Origin: Symsagittifera roscoffensis
Lineage: Eukaryota > Xenacoelomorpha > Acoela > Convolutidae
Assembly (NCBI RefSeq): GCF_963678635.1
Contig: NC_087066.1
Span: forward strand, 45,170,103 to 45,234,102
Direction: 5' to 3'
DNA: 64,000 nt
Each line of letters opens with the position of its first letter. The first letter of the stretch is position 1. The position numbers and the translations under genes are program-made. Positions 32,993-42,830 of the stretch are shown here, one piece after another. Below the pieces are notes generated by a model, which saw only the letters and a program-made list of their open reading frames with translations, made no database searches and was not told the origin of the DNA.

Positions 32993-33898
32993 TCAGGCGA
33001 TGCTCAAGTAGTACTTCTTATGAAGATACACCACTATCTCAGTTTCTGCAAAGACTACATGTAGGATAGCGTACAATTCCCTGGGGCTCAGTTTGCCCCT
33101 GTTTGGGTCATACACCGGCATTGAGACCTCTGTTATCCCTCTTTCAATCATGAAGTCTCGTAGTCTTGTTAGTAGTGCCAACATTACGTGTTCGGGATCA
33201 ATTGTGTTCCTGTCATTGACCCTCGTCACTAGGAAGCACAGGTATTTCCCCGGGACTTGTGCTACTGATGGTGGAAGCGCTGCCATCCCTCCCAGTCCTG
33301 GTCTCTGTCTGAACAGAAACTCCACGTTCTGGTACTCTTTTTTGAAGTCAGCTTCCAATCTTGATTTGAAACTCATGTCCGCCGTGATGCAGATCGCGCT
33401 AGTCCTGTTTGACAGGATGAAGTCGCTATCCGTTATCATGATGTTTTCCGAGTACTCATTGGGTATTTCAAATTTTTTTTTGAAATTCCGACCTATGGTA
33501 GGCTCTGGCTCTTCTTCTTCCAGTTCCAATTCGCTTGTTTCTCTCACTTCCTTGAGCTTCTTTATCATCAAATTTTCGGTGTGGGTAAGTCCTACCCCCA
33601 CTCCCCGGACAAAAATATTTATCGACGTCCCCGTCGATGTTATCGGGTCTGAATTGTCCGGAGGAATGTCCAGTGGCCTGTCTGTTGCCGTCCATCCGAA
33701 AAGAGGGTCCTCTGCCTTCATATAATTTGCCAATGACACGTCGACTTGTTGAATGCTTTGTCCTTCGTGGTTCTCGTCTTTGACATCGCGCATCCACTCT
33801 AGTATCCTCAAGTTCGTGTTCTCCCTCCTCTCTATCTCAATTCTGGCGTCGAGTAGTCTTCCTGTGGATAATGTCCACCATCGTCGATGACCTGCCAT
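32993..33898 (-). pseudogene. Element A Pol C-terminal region resembling a macro domain
   Basis: Macro domains bind ADP-ribose and some, such as TARG1, remove it from proteins. From about residue 145 of this frame the order matches TARG1/ALC1-type macro domains: NIMITDSDFILSNRTSAIC (strand 1-2 region), ITADMSFKSRLEADFKKEY (usual CISEDCRMGAGIA-FKKKF), GGMAALPP, KYLCFLVTR, EHVMLALLTRLRDFMIERGI, TEVSMPVYDPNRGKL and ETEIVVYLHKKYYL. The glycine-rich ligand loops are degenerate: MGAGIA reads MSFKSR, the catalytic Lys of the LITK block is Arg, and the GCGLDRLQW loop is DPNRGKLSP. Activity is therefore doubtful. The preceding ~140 residues are an acidic tail homologous to the integrase C-terminal extension in B. 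A one-base shift near 33840 separates it from the integrase frame. Confidence 0.68.
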
Positions 33899-35517
33899 TC
33901 CTCTTCGGCTTCCAGTTCGCCTGCACTCAGTAGTTCCTCGCCCAATTTGTCTGGCTGTATCTTATCGATCAAGAAGTCATCCCCGTATCTGTTGTACCTC
34001 ATGCCGGTCCGTTTACGATTGCCAGTCCTGGTTCCCGGTGATATTGGTCGATCTGGCTTCATCCACTTCGGCACCTCATCTTGCTCCGGGTCGTTCCAGT
34101 CTTCTTCTACAAACGATCCTGTTTCAGACTCCACCTCTATCTTTTCATTGTCGTCCAAACTCAAGTTCTCATTACCATCATTTTTCTCTCTGGTGCCTTT
34201 TTCATTCACTTCACACGCTGGCTCTACCACCAGGTACTCGAGACCCTCCATGTCCTTCGGTATGCACCAATCCTCCGGGGACGGGACGTGAGGCTTCAGA
34301 TTTTCATGATGTGCCGCTCGCCCAGTACTCAAGCGATAGAACCGTCCTTGTTGATGAACTTCCGTTATCATGAATGGTCCCCTCCACTTCTTGAGTAGTT
34401 TCTTTGTTCCCTTGGGCGGTATGACATTTTGGAAGACCCACACGTATTGGCCCACTTCATATGGCTTTGCCTGTAAAATTTTTTCGTCATATTTTCTGCG
34501 TTGCCTCATTTGCGCTTGCGCCGTGTTCCTCCTGCATAGCTCGTTTAACTCTTGTTGTCTTTTGATCGCTTCTTTCAGGTATGCCTGAGGCGACGTCCTT
34601 TTCCCCTCGTATTCCGGGTAAAAGAATGTCAGAGGCATTGCTCTCTCCCTGCCCGTCAACATCATGAAGGGACTAATGCCCGTCGTTGAGTGCTGTGTAC
34701 TGTTGTAGGCCCCTACCACCTGTGGCAGGTATTTATCCCAGTCCGTCATGTATCTCGAGCAGTACACCCTTAACATGTTGACCAGTGTCCTGTTCTGTCT
34801 CTCTACCAACCCGTTGGTCTGTGGATGGTAGGTTGTCGAGTGTGCTTGAGCAATGTGCGATCTCCTGATCAATTCTTTTGTCAAGTCCCCCACGAAAACT
34901 TTGCCGTTGTCCGACTGGAAAGTCATTGGACAACCATACCGCGATATCCAATGCGTTATCAGATGATCACATGTCTCCTCGGCCAAGGCTGTCTGGCACG
35001 GAACCGCTTCCGCCAACTTTGTGAAGTGATCTATTACCACCAGTATCTGGTTATATCCCGACTCCGTCATGCAGATTTTTTGATGGTCTATCTGCACCAC
35101 TTCATTGAACTCTGAGCTCTCGACGGACTTGAGGGGAAACTTCATCTTCCTTGGGTCTTTTACCTGGAGACATGCCAGCCAGGCATTCGCCCATCTCTCG
35201 CAAGCTTTTTTCATTCCTGGCCAATCAAACCTGTGAAGTATCCTTTGTTGTACCTTATCTATCCCCTGGTGTCCCATCTGGTCGTGCGATCTGAAAAGCA
35301 CCTCCGTTTGATACAATTGTGGTAGTATGATGAGGTTGTGTTTGTGTAATATCTTCTCCTCATCTTTCCTCTTGCATGCTACCACCCCATCAGCTGTGTG
35401 GTAGAGTAAGTCTTTCTTTTCTTTGTAGAACTGGCTCAAGATCTTGTAGCTGTCTTCCTCGAGTTCCCCCTTCTCCTTGACCCCCGACTGGATCCATTTG
35501 GAGAGGTTACTTGTCAT
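33832..35517 (-). CDS. Element A integrase
   Basis: The integrase inserts element cDNA into chromosomes. Within 561 codons: N-terminal zinc region HDQMGH (His78, His83) with Cys116 in WLACLQVK, but the first Cys of the CxxC pair is Trp113 here (element B has Cys); catalytic core Asp144 (VQIDHQKI), Asp203 (FQSDNG) and Glu239 (LVERQ), the D..D-35-E spacing; HPQTNGLVER and the WRGPFMITEV GPY/F-type motif near residue 370; then a long acidic C-terminal extension. The start overlaps the upstream stop as ATGA, probably because one base was lost upstream, since the fused frame appears in B. It is a Ty3/gypsy-type enzyme. Confidence 0.9.
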   Translation of the reverse strand: MTSNLSKWIQSGVKEKGELEEDSYKILSQFYKEKKDLLYHTADGVVACKRKDEEKILHKHNLIILPQLYQTEVLFRSHDQMGHQGIDKVQQRILHRFDWPGMKKACERWANAWLACLQVKDPRKMKFPLKSVESSEFNEVVQIDHQKICMTESGYNQILVVIDHFTKLAEAVPCQTALAEETCDHLITHWISRYGCPMTFQSDNGKVFVGDLTKELIRRSHIAQAHSTTYHPQTNGLVERQNRTLVNMLRVYCSRYMTDWDKYLPQVVGAYNSTQHSTTGISPFMMLTGRERAMPLTFFYPEYEGKRTSPQAYLKEAIKRQQELNELCRRNTAQAQMRQRRKYDEKILQAKPYEVGQYVWVFQNVIPPKGTKKLLKKWRGPFMITEVHQQGRFYRLSTGRAAHHENLKPHVPSPEDWCIPKDMEGLEYLVVEPACEVNEKGTREKNDGNENLSLDDNEKIEVESETGSFVEEDWNDPEQDEVPKWMKPDRPISPGTRTGNRKRTGMRYNRYGDDFLIDKIQPDKLGEELLSAGELEAEEEWQVIDDGGHYPQEDYSTPELR

Positions 35518-36682
35518 TTTGTCATTCTTTTGGGACTTATTAGGTCTGACAGCCTGTATCTCGCCTTGACATGCTCCTTTAGCGCCATGATCTGTCCATT
35601 CATCTCAACAGGGTTGTGAATGTCATCACTCAGCTTCACGCATATCATCCTTTTCACGATTTTCATATCATCTTCTGGCACCAGATTCGTTCTGACGATT
35701 GCGTTGCATGATAGTTCCCGGAATGGCTTCCTTGAAACCGCAATTTTCTCAAGTTCTTCACCACCTCGTATCTCCTGTATGTCCAGATTGTACGTTCCTG
35801 AAGATGGATCCGTCTGTAACTCCCTGTCGTGGTGCCTTGTCTTCTCTTCCGCCAATATCATGCACAGACTGTCTTGGTTTTCGCTGCTCTCATCCGATTC
35901 TTCATCCCATCCTTCACGCTCCCCGGACAATTTTCCTTCTCCGGTTTCTTCTTCCGTGAACATGGGACACTCCCGGACTCTTGACCTAGTCCCAGGTGTT
36001 CAGTATCTTCTTTGAACGTCACTTTCTTTTTCCTAACCTTGGTCTGCTCCAGAATGTTTTCGGGGATTTTGTCAACTAGTGACCGCACGACATCTTTGCT
36101 GTCAGTGACGCTTCCTCTTGAGGGGTCAGTATTGTTCAATGTTTCTTTTCTCCGAAGTATAGTGACTTCCGGTTCCTCTTGACCCTTCTCATGGATCATG
36201 GGCTTATCATCTGATAGTTTCTCGAGCAACCTCATTAAGTCATCATCTATCTGTGCAGTTCCTGCTTCTACCTGGTTAAGATCATAGCCTTTTGCCTTGA
36301 GCGTCTCCCTCACGATCTTCGACTTGAGTATTATCTCTATCGGAATCCTTCTGCTCTTCTTCAAGATGGTCTTTTCTGGAGGTTCTTTAGGTAATTCAGG
36401 ATGATCTTCAATCGGTTTGCATGATTTGTCCAGCCATCTCGTGAGTGGAAGACTGTCGTACGTTTCCTTGTCCATGAAGGAGAAGCCATCTTTGATTTCA
36501 GGTCTGTCTGCCTCTCTTTGCTCTTGTCTCTCATAGAACTCCGTCTTCTTACTCAAGCTGTCAGCATTCTGATGTTTATCTCGTGTTCTATGCTCAATTA
36601 TCATGTTGTATCCGTCCAGGCGAACTATCCACCTCCCAATGTAATTTTGGTCCATTGAGTACGTTTTCAGCCAGCTCAGTGC
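35518..36682 (-). pseudogene. Element A RNase H tail and acidic linker between RNase H and integrase
   Basis: From the TGA at 36683 the frame continues with SWLKTYSMDQNYIGRWIVRL and RDKHQNADSLSKK, the end of RNase H including the final catalytic Asp. About 340 residues of acidic, charged linker follow, shifted in frame near 35960 (LSGEREGWDEESDESSENQD in the second frame). Features conserved with B are FSFMDKETYDSLPLTRWLDKS just after RNase H and RKKKVTFKED, which fits the RVxF pattern used for protein phosphatase 1 docking. The linker function is unknown, and such length between RNase H and integrase is unusual. Confidence 0.7.
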
Positions 36683-39600
36683 TCAGTTGTCGACTCGCAA
36701 CTTGAATGGCTCACTGCCCAGGTATGCCCTGTATTTCTCGACAAAGGTAACCACTGCGAACATCTCTGCTTTCGGTGCTCCGTACTTCATTTCCGTGTCA
36801 CTCAGGACTTTGCTCCCGTACGCTATCGGTCTCAAGACTGTCTTCCCATTCCATTCTTGTTCTTGATGGAGAATTCCAGAAATCGCGGCAACCGACGCAT
36901 CCGTGTCCAGCACGTACATCCCTTTCTCAGTCGGCATACCCAGTACTGGTGCCTCACATAGCTCTTTCTTTATTCTCTGGAATGACTCTTCTGCTGCGTT
37001 GTTCCACGTGAACTTCTTGCCCTTGTGTCTCATTAATTGTTGCATCGGGTATACCTTGTCCGCATAGCCTTTGATGAACTCTCTATAATAGTTAGCGAAA
37101 CCCAGGAAGCTCATCAACTGGTGTTCTGTCTTCGGTGATTTCCAGGTTAGGACTGCTTCCACGGCGTCCGGATCAGGTCTGATGCCCTGCTTGTCTACCA
37201 TCCTGCCCAAGTATTTTATTGAGTCCTTGAGTATCTCGCACTTTGATGGTTTACACTTTAGCCCCGACCTTTTCATGCATGCAAACACTTCGTCAAGTCT
37301 CTCAATGTGGTCTTCCAGTGTGGGCGTCGCTATTACCACGTCATCCACGTAGCACATTACCAGATTGCCATACTTCTTCGTCACGCCTATCAGCGCGTGT
37401 GCCATCAACCGCTGAAACGTGGCTGTGGCATTGCAAAGTCCAAAAGGCATCCGTTTCCATTGAAACAGACCCAACTCGCAGGCAAACCCTGTTTTGTCCC
37501 TGTCCTGCTTCCTAAGTGGTACCTGCCAAAACGCCGAACCTAAATCAAGAGTCGTAAAAAATTTTGCATCACCTAACTTCGAGAGGCTCTCATCAATCCT
37601 AGGTATGGGATAGGCATCCTTCACCGTGACGGAGTTCAGGTATCGAAAGTCACAACAAAACCTCAACTGGTCGCCTTTCTTTTTGGCCATCACTACTCCA
37701 CACGCCCACGGTGACTTGGATGGTTCTATCATGTCATACTCTAGTAACGTCTCGATTTCTTTTCTACACGCGTCCGATTTGTGTGGGGTCATGCGCCTCG
37801 CCCCCTCCCTGTGCGGTACCGCGTTCTCCTCAAGTTCTATTTCATTCTCAACAAAGTTACAACAACCGATATCCGCTTTATGCCTCGAAAAACCTTCCTC
37901 GTTCCGCTCTAGTACGTCCTTGATTGCTTCGAGCTGTTCATCTTTCAGTTTGCCCCTCAAATGTTCAATCGACGGCAGAACCGGTTTATCAGTTTGCATT
38001 TCATCTAGTGTGGGTCGCTCTGGAAAGTTCGAACAGCTCGACAGCCCATCGTCCGTCTCTGACTTAAGTGATTTAATAAGACCTGAAGAATCTTTTATTC
38101 TCTGCAATCGTCTCAAGATACAAATTTTGTCCCTATGATTGGGACAATCAACAACTTCATTTTGTTTTGAGTTCTCAGTTGTTTCATATCGGGTTTTAAC
38201 CGGTAAAGCATATCCCAGTTTCCTCCCTCTCTGTATCGTGATCGGTATATCAAGAGTATTCAACAAGACACTGACGCAGAGGCCGCTCTTTGTTATCGAG
38301 AAGGATCTTCCTAAAACAGCAGCACTTTGACTATTAGGATTCGGAACTATACACACTTGCTTGTTGTCACTTAGCTCATTGTAATTTTTGATCCTCAAGC
38401 CTACGATTGCCGCTTCATTCGCCTTTAGCCTCACCCTCCTACTCAAGAATACTGTTGCTTTGGTTTCATTTGCCATTATTAAATTTACCGGTTTAATTGC
38501 GTACCTCCTATCCGGGTTCCGTATCCTGAACATTGCGTTATTTAGATCAATCGTTACGTCGAAATTCCTGATGAAGTATCTGCCCAAAATGAATTGGTCA
38601 GATTCATCCAGGTTTTCTACCACGAGAAAGCTCATCCACAGGTTACGTTCCCCCAAATTGAGGGCTTTTATCGGCGTCCTGTCCAGCACCCGAAGGGCCC
38701 CTTTGTTTGCAGCTAACAGCCGTATTCTTGAGTCTATCAAATCACCTTTGACAAAGCCCATCCGTTCCCAAGTTTCGATTGGTATGACGCTCAAGACTGC
38801 TCCCGTATCAAGTAACCCACGTAACTGAGTCTTTTTGCCACTTATGTCGAGCACGACGTGCCCTGTCACATCTGCCTCTGTCCCGATGTGCATCGCATCT
38901 TCTTCAAGCATGGCGCAGTGTCCAATTGATCTCACTTTCAACTCTTCTTTCCCTACGTAGATTTGCCCAATTAGGTCTTCGTCACATGTTATCATTGTCT
39001 TGGTGTAGATGTTTATTCCATCTATATTTAGCATCACCTCGTGTGGACCATAAGCTTCAGTATACCTGTTATCAACACGTACCGACTTGCTGCCCCCTCT
39101 CGTGAGTAGTGCTCTCAACGCTCTAGAAGTCGTTTGTGGGCTTATACAACTCAAGTAATCTGCGTACACGTCAATGTGCATTATTGTCTGGTCGCTCGGT
39201 TCGCTCAAGTTTCTGGTTACCTCGTGGCCGCCCACTGTGATTATCGACATTATTCTTGCCCCGATTTTCGATATGCAGAATGGCTTTCCCGTCACCATTT
39301 TTACAGTGTTACAATTCCCGGTCTTTGTTGAGCCCGGTACAGCCTCTGGTGTTGGGTTTGATCCGGTTAATGCCTCGTTGAAATTCTGTCTTTCGATCTC
39401 CAGCTTTAGTCGTTGCTCTATTTCTTTCGCAGCCAGATCCTGTTTCACTTTGGCAATTGCTTCCGTCGCCGCTTTCTCATAATTTATCTCTAGAGAGTTC
39501 CCGGCCGCGGATTCTATCGCACCATTAACATAAGTTACAGCCTTCACTGTTTTCGTCGGCAATTCCGTGCTTGGTGCTCCTACGTTCCTAGATTCAAACT

Positions 39601-40084
39601 CGTTTTGTCTATTCCGCTGATTCTGCACCGCTGCTAATGCCAACTTATGTTTGGGGTGACCCTGGTCCTTGACCGCTTCCCAGAACAAGGGGCAATCCAT
39701 TCTGAAGTGCCCTTCTTGGTTACAGAAGAAGCATCTCGCGCCTATCTTGATGATTAAGCCACTATAGTACTCGTGTTCCTCCATCTGGCTGCTGTCCTCC
39801 TCATCCGGTGCGTATCCTAGACTCTTCATGCCTTGTTTGTATGTTGTGCAGTCAGCTACGTGGTGATCCGCCGACCCACAGTTCGCGCATGATCTGCGCT
39901 TGTCCATGTCATCTCTAGGCTTGTACCATGACGACCTCTGAGGTTGGCCTCCCCCTTGCGTGTTCCTGTTTTCTGAATTTGAGTATTTCTTTGGCTTCAT
40001 CAGCATGTATTCCCTTGATTTCTGTCTCATTTCTTCTGGGGTCGGTGCGCTGTCTTTCGACAATGTGTAGTATGTTGCTAACAC
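36683..40084 (-). pseudogene. Element A Gag C-terminus, protease, reverse transcriptase and RNase H (broken polyprotein)
   Basis: The frame spans 1133 codons. It has two CX2CX4HX4C zinc knuckles, CANCGSADHHVADC (about 66-79) and CFFCNQEGHFRMDC (118-131); an aspartic protease motif LRGLLDTGAVLSV (Asp about 424); RT with LRFCCDFRYLN, LDLGSAFWQVPL, FGLCNATATFQRLM and the YVDDVV catalytic box (about 912-917); and RNase H with LDTDASVAAISG and GAPKAEMFAVV. It stops at a TGA (36685-36683) inside RNase H, where element B has an Arg codon. At its 5' side a one-base loss near 40110 separates it from Gag. The domain order and motifs are Ty3/gypsy-type. This copy cannot make an intact Pol without recoding. 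Confidence 0.93.
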
Positions 40085-40104
40085 TGTTCTTAAGTCATCA
40101 CTTT

Positions 40105-41778
40105 TTACCCCATAATGAACTTCGAGGCAATGCTAAAGTTTCTTCTGTTTGTCGACTCCTCTGGGTCACTCCTTCTTCTCAAGCTCTCAAGGTCATCTAG
40201 GAACCGATCAATTGACTCATCGTTCCTCTGCCTTCTCTTTTCAAATCGCATCATCGCTTGGTGACCCTTCATGCCTGACCCGAATCGATTCAGCAATATT
40301 TCGAAGATTTTGTCCGCGGTATCGCGTTCTTCTTCTTTCTTTGCAACCACGCATTTTAATGCCGTGCCTTCCAGGTTGCTGAGTATGGCTGTGCATGCTT
40401 GCTTTTCATCATTTAAGTTATCTTGCTCTAGGTGTAATCTCATCACTTCCACCCAGGTGTCAATGCATCCATCGGAGTCGTCTTTGAATTCTTTTGGCTT
40501 CTTGAAAGTTTTTCTTGATTTTCCGTCTCTCCTATCGCTCGAGTCAGTGTTCCTTGTGGCGAAGGCCTCTAGAGTCCTGTTCATCATCTCCCAAGTGCTT
40601 GCCCACGTCATGGCATCCGGACCTGCGTTGCCGTTAGCTGTTGAGTCCCCCGGACCACTCATTGTGTTTGATGTTCCATTTTTCATGATTGTTTTAGCAG
40701 CCGTTGGTGCTATGCTTATCGCATCCCGGGTTGAAGGCAAAGGTGTCGATTGCCGTTTGTTCCTTTGTGGTTCCACAAAGTCAACTCTGGTGCCTTGCGT
40801 GCGATCCGCTGCCGGTCTTTCTTGTGAGGTAGAATTTCTCAAGATTGCATCCAATTTCGCCTGTATTGCACACGAACTTTCGGCCTGATTCCTGTTCATT
40901 GTGTCCATTCTCTTTTCCAGGCTACCTAATTGGCTGTTGACATCATCATATCGGTTTTTCAACTGTTGCATATCTTTTTTGATGTTCTTATCTCGTTCTT
41001 CATTGGTGGCATCTACCTTGTCCGACATCTGCTGGAGTCTCTCGTCTGTCGCCTTAGCCAGGTTAAAATAACTATCCAGATACTCGTGTTTGTTGTATTT
41101 TAACTCTTTCCTTATTGAGTCTCTATCTTCCTCACTGTACTTCAGTTTCTTGTCGATCTGATTTAGTTTTGTCATCAGGTCTCCAAGCTCAAGAGTGGCT
41201 GTTTCATGATCAGCCGTTATCTTGTTTTCAGCCGTCGCTTCCTTTCTGGCTTGTTCTTCGTTCAGGTCAGCTCCTGTCGCCTTCGCGCTCACTGTCCCAA
41301 ATGTTCGTGCTTTTTTAGTTTTTGATTCTTCGGCCGTGTTGTCCTTCGATTTCATTCCGACCATCATCGCCAACTTTTCTGTAAAAGATGTTTTCTTTAC
41401 TTGAGAATCGTCTTTCACCGTTTCTCGGGTATTGCTTGTTGTGTCTTCCAATACATCTATCGGCGAAAACTCCACGGTTTTTGGATTTTGATCTTCCATA
41501 TGGGGCATCGGTGTGGATTCCGTTGTCTTCTTCTCCACTTCATCTACGCTCTGGTCTGGTGTCTCTAGATCGATTTCAATTGTGGGCTCCACTTGTTTGT
41601 CTTTAGCACCTCCTCGCGTCTTGTTCTCGGTGCCACTCCTCGTGCTGACCATTCTAACTGAAAAGTCATCTTTTGTTTTGCTTGGGCCCATTGATGTCGT
41701 TCCGTGCAGCGACGAGTTATATTTCGTGTTTGATCCACTTGACCTTTTTTCGAGCACCGGTACCCTACTCCGTCTCAT
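40105..41778 (-). CDS. Element A Gag (coiled coil plus capsid region)
   Basis: Gag builds the intracellular particle. The ATG at 41778-41776 opens 557 codons ending in TAA at 40105. Residues 1-180 are charged and Ser/Thr-rich. A coiled coil occupies about 190-320 (for example LGDLMTKLNQIDKKL, LGSLEKRMDTMNRNQ). The capsid region at about 430-555 has CIDTWVEVMRLHLEQDNL, ILSNLEGTALKCV and FEILLNRFGSGMKGHQAMMRFEKRRQ, typical of the retrotransposon gag family. The frame ends prematurely by a one-base loss; the nucleocapsid knuckles are in the next frame. Element B shows these parts fused. Confidence 0.88.
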   Translation of the reverse strand: MRRSRVPVLEKRSSGSNTKYNSSLHGTTSMGPSKTKDDFSVRMVSTRSGTENKTRGGAKDKQVEPTIEIDLETPDQSVDEVEKKTTESTPMPHMEDQNPKTVEFSPIDVLEDTTSNTRETVKDDSQVKKTSFTEKLAMMVGMKSKDNTAEESKTKKARTFGTVSAKATGADLNEEQARKEATAENKITADHETATLELGDLMTKLNQIDKKLKYSEEDRDSIRKELKYNKHEYLDSYFNLAKATDERLQQMSDKVDATNEERDKNIKKDMQQLKNRYDDVNSQLGSLEKRMDTMNRNQAESSCAIQAKLDAILRNSTSQERPAADRTQGTRVDFVEPQRNKRQSTPLPSTRDAISIAPTAAKTIMKNGTSNTMSGPGDSTANGNAGPDAMTWASTWEMMNRTLEAFATRNTDSSDRRDGKSRKTFKKPKEFKDDSDGCIDTWVEVMRLHLEQDNLNDEKQACTAILSNLEGTALKCVVAKKEEERDTADKIFEILLNRFGSGMKGHQAMMRFEKRRQRNDESIDRFLDDLESLRRRSDPEESTNRRNFSIASKFIMG

Positions 41779-42046
41779 TATTTCTATTTACAATTGCTCT
41801 TATTTACAATATTATTATATACACAATTCTATTCTAAGAATAAAATCTATTATGAAATGAAAAAAAAAAAATTTGTTTTTTTAAAAGGAAATATACAACG
41901 TGATAAAAACCTTGTTCCCAGTTCTCTTTCAAAACCTTTCGAGAAATTATCTTTATTTGTGGTCTCAACCGTTCCGTGTTCCGACTAGTCTTGTTATGTC
42001 TTAATTCTGTCTTAAAACACTTATTGTAATTTTACTTCAATTTTTA
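41779..42046 (-). other. Leader sequence of element A next to gag
   Basis: AT-rich leader between the tandem array and the gag start codon. No gene. TATTATATACACAATTCTATT-type sequence lies just upstream of the ATG. Confidence 0.5.
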
Positions 42047-42830
42047 TACCGTCCCAAGACTTCCAGTTACCGTCCCTACTCTTCTTTGTACCGTCCCAGG
42101 CTTCCTTCTACTGTCTCAAGACTGTTCGGTACTGTCCCAGTACTTTCCGTCAGTGTCCCAAGACCCCTGTCCTGAGAGTACTATCCCAGGACCACTGTCC
42201 CAAGACTGTCCCAAGAGTACTGCCCCAAGGTTAGTGTCCCAAGACTAGTGTCCCAAGACTACTGTCCCAAGGCTAGTGTCCCAAGACTACTGTCCCAAGG
42301 CTACTGTCCCAAGGCTAGTGTCCCAAGGCTACTGTCCCAAGACTAGTGTCCCAAGGCTAGTGTCCCAAGACCATTGTCCCAAGACTACTGTCCCAAGGCT
42401 AGTGTCCCAAGACTACTGTCCCAAGGCCAGTGTCCAAAGGCTAGTGTCCCAAGACCACTGTCCCAAGACCACTATCCCAAGGCCACTGTCCCAAGGCTAG
42501 TGTCCCAAGACCACTGTCCCAAGACCCCTGTCCCAAGACCACTGTCCCAAGACCACTGTCCCAAGACCACTGTTCCAAGGCTAGTGTCCCAAGACCCCTG
42601 TCCCAAGACCACTGTCCCAAGACCACTGTCCCAAGACCACTATCCCAAAGCTAGTGTCCCAAGACCACTGTCCCAAGACCACTGTCCCAAGGCTAGTGTC
42701 CCAAGACCACTGTCCCAGGACCACTGTCCCAAGATCACTGTCCCAAGACCACTGTCCCAAGACTTCTTTATATCTGTCCCAAGACTTCTCTGGTACTGTC
42801 CCAAGACTGTTAACAAGTGTCTGAGCGGTG
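42047..42830 (-). repeat. 14-bp tandem array in the 5' leader of element A
   Basis: From 42190 to 42760 the plus strand is an almost perfect run of 14-bp units of two main types, TCCCAAGACCACTG and TCCCAAGGCTAGTG (about 40 copies). It starts and ends with degenerate, more widely spaced TGTCCCAAGAC units from 42047 and to 42810. Open frames across it (repeats of SQDHCPKTTVPR) are a by-product of 14-bp periodicity and not proteins. The position, transcribed and between primer site and gag, suggests a packaging, regulatory or protein-binding array. Confidence 0.92.

Noticed and set aside
36683-36685. TGA read as an amino acid (alternative genetic code)
   Set aside because: The MSL1-like host gene ends with TGA at the expected C-terminus, and element B has a sense codon at the RNase H position.
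42190-42760. CRISPR-like array
   Set aside because: Units are directly adjacent without unique spacers, 14 bp long, in a eukaryotic retroelement leader.
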